In this document: in pieces, positions 57,996-64,000 of the stretch
Layout of the letters: every line of letters starts with the position of its first letter
Position numbering within the stretch: the first letter of the stretch is position 1
From: Xenoacremonium recifei
Taxonomy: Eukaryota; Ascomycota; Sordariomycetes; Hypocreales; Nectriaceae
DNA length: 64,000 nt
Direction of reading: 5' to 3'
Assembly: GCA_012184525.1 (NCBI GenBank)
Contig: WOFQ01000003.1
Location: forward strand, 1,054,001-1,118,000
The notes under the pieces: generated by a model
Told to the model about the DNA's origin: nothing
Seen by the model: the letters and a program-made list of their open reading frames with translations, nothing else
Database searches by the model: none
Translations under genes and position numbers: made by a program

Positions 57996-58326
57996 GACTG
58001 CAATCGGGACAGTAATTCACTAGAGAACAGACGATATTCTATATTCTTTAGAACTCGGTAAATACTTCAAATACGCAGGGGAAAACAGAAAAATCGGAGT
58101 TGGACTAAATGAAGGGACTTGGCCCATGAATCGTCAACTCTCCCCTTTTAAATTGAAAGACTGTAATCGGAACAGTGATTCACTAGAGAATAGATAATAT
58201 TCTATATTCTTTAGAGCTAGGTAAATACTTCAAATACGCAGGGAAAAAAAAAAGAAAAATTAGAGTTAGACTGAATAAAGGGACTTAGCCCATGAATCGT
58301 TAACTCTCCCCTTTTAAATTAAAAAA
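57996..58326. repeat. Tandem 163-bp duplication, second copy RIP-like
   Basis: Copy 1 starts at 57996 and copy 2 at 58159; they align end to end (offset 163, copy 2 a few bases longer through an A-run). Differences are mostly C-to-T or G-to-A from copy 1 to copy 2 (for example GCA to GTA, AACAGACGA to AATAGATAA, TTGGC to TTAGC, CGTCAA to CGTTAA), against only about three in the reverse direction and one transversion. Each copy ends in a TTTTAAATT word. No open frame. Confidence 0.75.
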
Positions 58327-58374
58327 CTTACCTATTTAGAGCTCCTATATCTTAAATATTCTCCCACCCTATCC

Positions 58375-58526
58375 TTCCCTCTCTTATTATCCCTTCCCTC
58401 TCTTATTATCCCTTCCCTCTCTTATTATCCCTTCCCTCTCTTATTATCCCTTCCCTCTCTTATTATCCCTTCCCTCTCTTATTATCCCTTCCCTCTCTTA
58501 TTATCCCTTCCCTCTCTTATTATCCT
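58375..58526 (+). repeat. 19-bp minisatellite, 8 copies
   Basis: The unit TTCCCTCTCTTATTATCCC is repeated eight times head to tail, from 58375 to 58526. Seven units appear perfect; the last differs at its end. One strand is almost all pyrimidine plus A/T. It sits about 50 bp upstream of the coding relic at 58581 and directly after the tandem duplication. Perfect identity means recent expansion or active homogenisation. Confidence 0.9.
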
Positions 58527-58580
58527 TTTCGTCTACCTTCGATCCTCTGATTGATACAATATCACACTACGTCAAGCACC

Positions 58581-59267
58581 ATGCCGCCCGGAGGAGAAGA
58601 GGAACGCCGCCTCACGGTCAATCTGTTGACCATTAGCAACTTCAGCCCATTAGAATGGGATACCATCTCCAAAGATGAACAGAGGTATCATGCCCAGGTC
58701 GCTATTACAGCGATTTTCTAAGCAATTAACCTCGATCCTACTGTCTACAGTGCAGCATAGGGAGCCTGCATCGATAAGGTGTTAGGCACCAGTCTTTTTC
58801 CGGGCGAAGTTATATCACCTCAGCCAAGACCAGCCGCAAAGAACCAAAGACCTCTGAATGGGATTCTCTCGGCTACCCAATTCCACGCGTGTCTCATTCC
58901 CAGTACGTAGCGGAAATGGACGCCAAGATCGCAGCGGCCAAAGAATCACGACGTAACCGGAACGCTTCTAACCAGGATGTGCATCAGAGCGTCAACCCTG
59001 TTGGCAATGATGAACCAGATCATTCCAACAATTCTAGTGCCAGCAACGCATTCAATTGGGGACAGAATGATCCTGGTAATATTGGAAATCCTGGTGAATT
59101 GTTTACCTGGGGACAGACTGAGGCTAGGGGATCATCTACCTGGGAACGTCAAAGACGTTATGAAGGAGCATGCGATCTGGCTAGTTGAGAAGGAGGAAGA
59201 GCCTAGCGAGGAGGACGTTGATGGTGGAGCCGATGATGAAGATTTTGGTGATGAGGGCTTGTATTGA
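58581..59267 (+). pseudogene. Unidentified coding relic with stops and frame changes
   Basis: From an ATG at 58581 a protein-like frame reads MPPGGEEERRLTVNLLTISN, then NFSPLEWDTISKDEQRYHAQ, and hits TAA (about 58719) and TAG (about 58758), each one transition from CAA/CAG. It then shifts frame: KTSEWDSLGYPIPRVSHSQY leads into AEMDAKIAAAKESRRNRNAS with Asn/Gly/Trp-Gly-Gln repeats (FNWGQNDPGN, FTWGQTEARG). The likely end, VKDVMKEHAIWLVEKEEEPS plus an acidic tail, is in a third frame and closes at a TGA near 59265. One decayed gene is the simplest reading. A repeat-encoded gag-like protein is possible but not shown. Confidence 0.5.
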
Positions 59268-59744
59268 TATGATGAATAGACATGAGATCCATTAAATCAA
59301 CTAAACGGGGTGACCGGCTTGGCGGAAGGTTGGCGGCGGAGGCTTTTTGGGATTTCTTTCTTTATTTATAATTTGCCTACCTTCTCAAGATATTTTTCTT
59401 TCATTATTGTATCAATAAAATACTTTAAACTCGATTCAATCCCTTAACTCTAGCTCAATCCCTTGACCTCAACCTAATATACCACCTGATCCAGATGCTC
59501 ATATCTATCTGCTGCCTCAAAGTTTCATCATTATCCCTCCGTCCTCTAATCCCATTATCATCGGTTTAGCTGCCATGAAAGGATGTCTCCCGCTCCGTCC
59601 ATCTCTCCTGTATCATTAAGAGCTTTACCAGGACAGTAGGCGCTTTTTACACCTCTCACGTACACCTCAACCTCCTCAATCTCTCTTTACACACATCGCG
59701 ACGCGCGAAACTTCACCCTCCGCCGACGACGCAACGCACGACAA

Positions 59745-60987
59745 TCATCTGCTTATACGCAGAGCTGCATTACGACATCCCTCCATTCGCTCGCATTGCG
59801 AGATCTGCCTAGCAATGACGACATCTGCTTCATAGCTGGGCGAATCGTCAATTGTCCGATTGTCGATCAGTTTGCGACAGACTTCCTTAGGCGACAGATC
59901 ATTTAGCAACGCGAGGTACTCGTTCCTCTGTGCGGCATATGGAACAACGATGAGTATCGTTCCACGAAGTCGTGTATTTCGAAGATCGTGCACTAGGCCA
60001 TCCCGATAGAGTTGCACGATGAGTTCTCGCACAAATGTCGCATTCGCCGTGTTGATCCAGGATGTGCCGATTTGTTGTTCTCGTCCATCGGCCATTTTGA
60101 CGTATACCATCGAAGACAGGACTTGCGGTTTTTCGAACTTCCTAGCAAACTAGAGAGCGAAGGCCTTAGTGATAGCGCTGCCTCTTTTATCGATGATGTT
60201 CATGCGACGATGATGGAAGTAATGATTAGGCCATTGCGCGACGTTGCCGTGAGCTCGATAATTCGAATTTAAGACGATACCAGGTTGGCCCGTCTTCTGC
60301 ATCCGCTCAAAAAGGCTGACTTTTCGTTGAGGTCCGTAGAAGTCTTTGAACTGGCGATCATCTGCGGCCAGGCCCATAGGGCGGAATTGTCTCGTATCAC
60401 CAACCAGGAGAAAAGCAGCGTTGGGCATCTTGGACATGACGATCGCAGAGAGAGTCTCATTCATTCGAGCTGCCTCATCCATCACGGCCATATCTGCAGA
60501 GAATTCAGATACATGGTTCACCATTTCAGCGAATGCCACTGGTGTTGCGCAGATAACATTGCAAGATAGAACCGCTTCCTTGAGGAGATTTCGGGCTGCC
60601 TCTTCGTGGTCTTTCTTGTTGCGCAGGAATTCCTCGGGAGAGTTTGTCAACTGCTCGAGTGCAAATTCGAATTGCTGTCTGGTCCCGGTTGACCCAATGA
60701 ATTGGGTTTGGCGTACTGAGACATAGCACCCTCAACATGCGCTGGGGACAGTTTGTTGTGAGCTTCTATTGTCTGCTGGTTGAACAGTTGAGTAAGGGAG
60801 TAATCAGCACGAGAACCCGAGGCAGCGTCCTGGACGTCGAGTGGCATCATATGGGTCTCCTGGCCCGAGAGCATGTTGTTCAGCTCTCGCTTCCAAGGGA
60901 GCATCCGACAAATGTTCTTATCTGGCCAAGGAGTCTTCATCCGAATAACCGCATTGTCGACCAACTGGTTGTGGGTTGCTAACTAGA
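59745..60987 (-). pseudogene. Decayed superfamily-1 helicase (UPF1-like), 5'-truncated
   Basis: Minus strand. Motif Ia region LATHNQLVDNAVIRM directly follows an in-frame TAG (about 60979). A segment FNQQTIEAHNKLSPAHVEGA is then shifted against the main frame, and the rest runs from about 60720 to 59745 with one internal TAG at 60150. Helicase motifs seen: II as MDEAARMNE, III as LLVGDTRQFRPM, IV as NSNYRAHGNV, a later ILIVVPYAAQRNEY, and V as EADVVI. Walker A (motif I) and the last motif VI are not found, so the ends are lost. The TAGs and frame change make it non-functional. It resembles helicases that are multi-copy in fungal repeat-rich and subtelomeric regions, but I cannot name the family more exactly. 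Confidence 0.75.
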
Positions 60988-61402
60988 CAACCTTGGCGTT
61001 TGTTGTCGCTGTTCTGGCTGGTTCGGCTGGTTCTTCGAAGTCTGCTTTGATGGGAGAAAGTTCAGACTCGAGGCGGGGGGCGGGGGCCGAGGGGGAGGGC
61101 AACGCACGAACTTCTGCGCGGAAAAAAGGATGCGTGCCCTGAGAGTTATTGCGAGGGTAGTGGTCTCTGAATGTCTTCTGAAGATCAGGTAGATTTGTGC
61201 GGTTCTATGGCGGTGGTTAGTTACTTCTTCGGTGCCTTAGGTGAAGGTGATTAGGAGGGAAGGGGCGAGGTGAATGGGAGGAACGAGGTGCTTGTGGCGT
61301 CATTCTCATTTGTTGTGAAGGTGAGGTGAGATTTTGTCGTGAAGATAGGGCAAGAAATACCTAGACCATGAAATATTTTTAGATATCCGGGGTACCGAGT
61401 AA

Positions 61403-61543
61403 GATGTTAGGTTAACCTGTCTGCTATGCCGACAGTCAGACAGGGGCGCGTTTCTGCTGGCCGGGAGGCGGCACGGGTAGGGGCCCCTCCCTTTACGACG
61501 ATATTGCTATCGACGTGGCTCCCAGTCGGCTGGGGTTCGTGTG
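61403..61543 (+). repeat. Direct repeat copy R1 with internal hairpin
   Basis: About 141 bp, similar to 61808-61951. The first half is diverged and includes an 8-bp inverted repeat (CCTGTCTG at 61416-61423, CAGACAGG at 61437-61444). The last 54 bp (61486-61539) match copy R2 without a visible mismatch. Confidence 0.8.
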
Positions 61544-61807
61544 ATCTTGCCTGTTGCCAGGGCTTGATCCCACTGACAGATGCTTGCGCATCTGGTATAG
61601 CCTCGGAATCAACTCTCGACGACTTGACGCTTGACTGAATGCTGATGATGCTCTGAACGATCATACTGATATGGAGATAGCGTGAGTAGTCGACTTTGAT
61701 GGGCTTGCGGGGAGGAATCGCGTATCTATGACATTATTGGCCGCCCTGAAGGAAGGGTGATGTGCAAATGGTTGGGGAGATGGTTGTAGATAGAAGGAAC
61801 TGAGTGT

Positions 61808-61951
61808 GATGTTGGATTGACCCTGTCTGCCAATACCGACAAACAGACAGGGGGCGCTTTCTGCTAGCCAGGACGGGGCACGAGTAGAGGCTCCCTCCCT
61901 TTACGACGATATTGCTATCGACGTGGCTCCCAGTCGGCTGGGGTTCGCGTG
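61808..61951 (+). repeat. Direct repeat copy R2 with internal hairpin
   Basis: Second copy of R1. It carries a 9-bp inverted repeat (CCCTGTCTG at 61821-61829, CAGACAGGG at 61844-61852) and the identical 54-bp block at 61894-61947. The two copies flank 264 bp of unrelated sequence. Confidence 0.8.
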
Positions 61952-62124
61952 GTTTTGGGAAAAAAGAATGAGGTGCGAGCCCATTCTATGTTGAGAGAGA
62001 GGTTGAAGAAGGAAGGAGGGGCGAGCCCATGCTGTGTGGAGCGAAAAATAAGGTATTCTCCGATCAGCCAGTCCCCACTTTATCTCGGCACGTACCGACC
62101 CTTACCACCTCAGGCACCAACATC

Positions 62125-62152
62125 TGGCCGAGCAACCCGTCTGTTTGTCGGT
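62125..62152 (-). repeat. Partial inverted copy R3
   Basis: GTCTGTTTGTCGGT (62139-62152) is the exact reverse complement of 61835-61848 in R2, and CTGGCCGAGCA just before it pairs loosely with TGCTAGCCAG of R2. Together they suggest an inverted end of the same element. Confidence 0.5.
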
Positions 62153-62879
62153 CTACCATTAGGCATCTATGTCGGTAGACACTTCTCTTGCTCGCACTTC
62201 TCTGAAGTTGAATATTGGTAGATTCATTGATCCAGATATCTTCCTACTGCCTCTACAACTTGCCGTTTGCTACTCATCAATCCTCATACACCTTCGAGAT
62301 ATGTAGACAGATTTTCCAGTGTGCATATAGAATGAAACCTTTCCGGGAGAGGCCATCTACAGAGAAATAGACACTCAGAAGGTTGGCTGTGTCCACAACA
62401 CTAGATCTCTACATTCGCCTTCTTGCACCGTCTATTCCCGTGTATCAGAGGAATCTATCTATTTATATCGAGCACCCATATTCTGCCACAGTATTTAAAG
62501 CCCAACCCTCTTTCGGCAACTGCCATCTTAAATTCGTTGTCGCTTGTAACCCAGCTTTTGTATCCTCCAAAGTTAGGGAAACCTGGAAAGCAGAACTCCT
62601 GAGAGTAAGCAGTGATTCACGGGTAGGAAGGGAATGAAGCAAATTCTGATGAACACGGAAAAAGTTGGGACTTGGCGGGCGGAAAATGCCTGCAACCGGA
62701 GTTGTCGAGAATGGGAACCTTTCCAGCTTCGATTGATTCATCTTTTCTTAGAGAAAATTTGGGAGGCCTTCCTCCAAAACATCAACATCCTCCCTTCTTA
62801 TCATCTAGCAACAGCCACACACACATCAGCCTGACACTCAGGCCTCCCGCAAGAACCATCTATTTGGCCGTCTGATGAA

Positions 62880-62930
62880 GTAAGTATAATCTACATAACA
62901 CCGCTGTATTCAACTAGCTAACGCACCTAG
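62880..62930 (+). promoter_or_regulatory. Probable 5' UTR intron of the gene at 62958
   Basis: GTAAGT donor at 62880, GCTAAC branch word near 62917 and CCTAG acceptor at 62930, 51 nt, just before the start ATG at 62958. It interrupts a 5-codon upstream frame (ATG about 62875, stop after splicing). Good splice signals imply the gene is, or recently was, expressed. Confidence 0.6.
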
Positions 62931-62957
62931 CTCAATCGATTGAATCTGAACTGCACG

Positions 62958-63830
62958 ATGCCACCACAATCCACACAGAACCCGGACACTCTCGAACAGT
63001 CGGAGGGGCAGGAGGGTGACCGCACGCCCAATACCCAGTTACGGAGTCTCACAAGAACGATCACCACTGTCTGCACACAGACCCGGGAGGAAGCCATGAC
63101 ATCAGCCGGTCCTCTTGTAGACGCGATGTCCAATTCTCGGATTTCGCAGGAGTCGTTGGTCCCTACAGTCAAGGCTTGGTTGACCAAAGAACGTTTCAGA
63201 GTGCTTCCTGAGCGCTTTAAGGAACGCGTCTACGTGTTTGCGATGAATTACTTGCCCGAATTCGGCGAGAACATTACCCCCAACGAGTTTGAGGATTGCA
63301 GTACCTGGTACTACGAGGTTCAGACGGAGGAACCCATCGCACCTACGGGCTCCCAGGACCTAGCGGATATGTGGTCAGATCTTGACAACCTTACCCGCCC
63401 CGACAAGGCCATGCACGAAGCGACCAGGAAGATCAAAGTAAACATCATGCGGTTGTTTACCCAAGTAGAAAACAGGCTAAAGTTTGCCGAGGCAAGGAAT
63501 GAGGCGTACAAAGAAGCGCTCAGGGGAGTTGGACCTTACAAAGAAGTCATCAAAGAGATTGGGCAAATATCTGCGGTCATTAAGGGGGCATCTGCGGTCA
63601 TGGATGAGGCGTCTACGAACATTAAAGAGGCAACTCAGGAGATGCATCGCGCCGGGGAGGCAGTCCGTGGCGCTCGGGACATAGCAAAGAAGAGAGCATG
63701 GCCGAATTCTTCTTCTACTGATGAGGCTGAAAGTCGTATCCCGAAGCTGGATGCAAATAGGCAGACAGTGCATCAGACCAAGCGCCCACAGATTCGGCGC
63801 CAACTACCGAGCAGCGACTCGGATTCCTAG
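62958..63830 (+). CDS. Unrecognised protein, family member B (paralogue of 56335-57258)
   Basis: Frame of 290 residues from ATG 62958 to TAG 63828-63830. Residues about 42-111 align with member A: TREEAM..AG.LV, ESLVP, AWL, RVLP, FAMNYLPEF, I.P.EF. The following region is helical and charged, with a long heptad-like segment (about 190-245) rich in I/V/A and K/E (KEVIKEIGQISAVIKGASAV). The end is basic then Ser/Asp (RRQLPSSDSDS), echoing the QSSDSD end of member A. No domain or enzyme motif is recognised, and no signal peptide. Intact frame and a leader intron argue for a functional gene. Function unknown. Confidence 0.72.
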   Translation: MPPQSTQNPDTLEQSEGQEGDRTPNTQLRSLTRTITTVCTQTREEAMTSAGPLVDAMSNSRISQESLVPTVKAWLTKERFRVLPERFKERVYVFAMNYLPEFGENITPNEFEDCSTWYYEVQTEEPIAPTGSQDLADMWSDLDNLTRPDKAMHEATRKIKVNIMRLFTQVENRLKFAEARNEAYKEALRGVGPYKEVIKEIGQISAVIKGASAVMDEASTNIKEATQEMHRAGEAVRGARDIAKKRAWPNSSSTDEAESRIPKLDANRQTVHQTKRPQIRRQLPSSDSDS

Positions 63831-64000
63831 TGAAGGCAGATGGGCTGAGTATTGAAGGGTATATTAAGACAACCGGAACACGCATAGATAGTGAATCCCA
63901 TTACACGGACAGTTTACACCTCACCCTCCGCCGTACGAACATGTGCGTTGCGACAACCCACTACCTGCACGCAGCGTTGCGTTGACGGGCGGCGGCGTCC
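63831..64000. other. Right edge of window
   Basis: Non-coding as far as seen. A 13-bp word TCACCCTCCGCCG at about 63924-63936 also occurs at about 59713-59725 near the helicase relic, so a repeated element may begin here and run out of the window. Confidence 0.35.

Larger units (their letters stand above)
60988..62879. other. Repeat-rich intergenic region
   Basis: No gene seen. It contains a G-rich tract (61072-61102), two hairpin-bearing direct repeats and their partial inverted copy (listed separately), and upstream DNA of the second family gene. Frames such as 62383-62637 (+) lack recognisable content. Confidence 0.5.

Noticed and set aside
58375..58526. CRISPR-like array
   Set aside because: Units are contiguous with no spacers, and the organism is a eukaryote; it is a minisatellite.
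56335..63830. A complete mobile element (for example a Starship or an autonomous transposon)
   Set aside because: No transposase, reverse transcriptase or tyrosine-recombinase (DUF3435-like) frame, intact or broken, could be recognised, and no convincing element boundaries are visible.
1..64000. tRNA, rRNA or other structured RNA genes
   Set aside because: I looked for B-box-like GGTTCGANTCC words and rRNA-like stretches and saw none convincing; a covariance-model scan would be decisive.

Overview
The window reads as nuclear chromosome from a filamentous ascomycete. Genes are dense and lie on both strands. Introns are short (mostly 50-110 nt) with GT..AG ends and CTAAC/CTGAC-like branch points. 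The proteins look most like those of Sordariomycetes. I would guess Hypocreales or a near relative, but that rests on remembered protein similarity and not on a search. Most starts used below are ATG codons that I checked in the sequence.

From 1 to about 55.5 kb this is ordinary housekeeping chromosome. In order: a 3.8 kb stretch with no convincing gene; DBP8 (ribosome biogenesis helicase, -); MKK1 (cell-wall-integrity MAPKK, +); PUS7 (pseudouridine synthase, -); eIF3m (-); a CHK2/Rad53-type checkpoint kinase (-); a five-exon BAR-PH-ArfGAP protein (-); a conserved-looking unknown (-); a small acidic unknown (+); an E2-like protein with two UBC-type domains (-); RFC clamp-loader subunit (+); a coiled-coil unknown (-); BRR2 spliceosomal helicase (+); a PWWP/TFIIS-N-like chromatin protein (+); ORC3 (+); a small unknown (+); SEC66 (-); and NPL4 (+). 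Several pairs are divergent (coiled-coil gene/BRR2, SEC66/NPL4) or convergent (RFC/coiled-coil gene). BRR2 and the E2 gene each contain an intron that keeps the reading frame, so the raw open frames overstate the proteins. ORC3 appears to use a GC-AG intron.

From about 56 to 64 kb the character changes. Two paralogous, unrecognised genes (56335-57258 and 62958-63830) bracket about 5.7 kb of decayed sequence. That block holds an unidentified coding relic with in-frame TAGs, a tandem 163-bp duplication whose second copy is enriched in C-to-T/G-to-A changes, eight copies of a perfect 19-bp minisatellite, a second coding relic with stops and frame changes, a superfamily-1 helicase relic truncated before its Walker A motif, and hairpin-bearing direct repeats with a partial inverted copy. 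This is the accessory part of the window and the best place to look for something undescribed. The sequence alone supports a lineage-specific gene family in a RIP-scarred repeat niche, not a defined system.

An unexpected feature of the housekeeping part is very long leaders with no ATG (about 460-785 nt) directly upstream of four genes. They support the chosen starts and suggest long transcribed 5' leaders.
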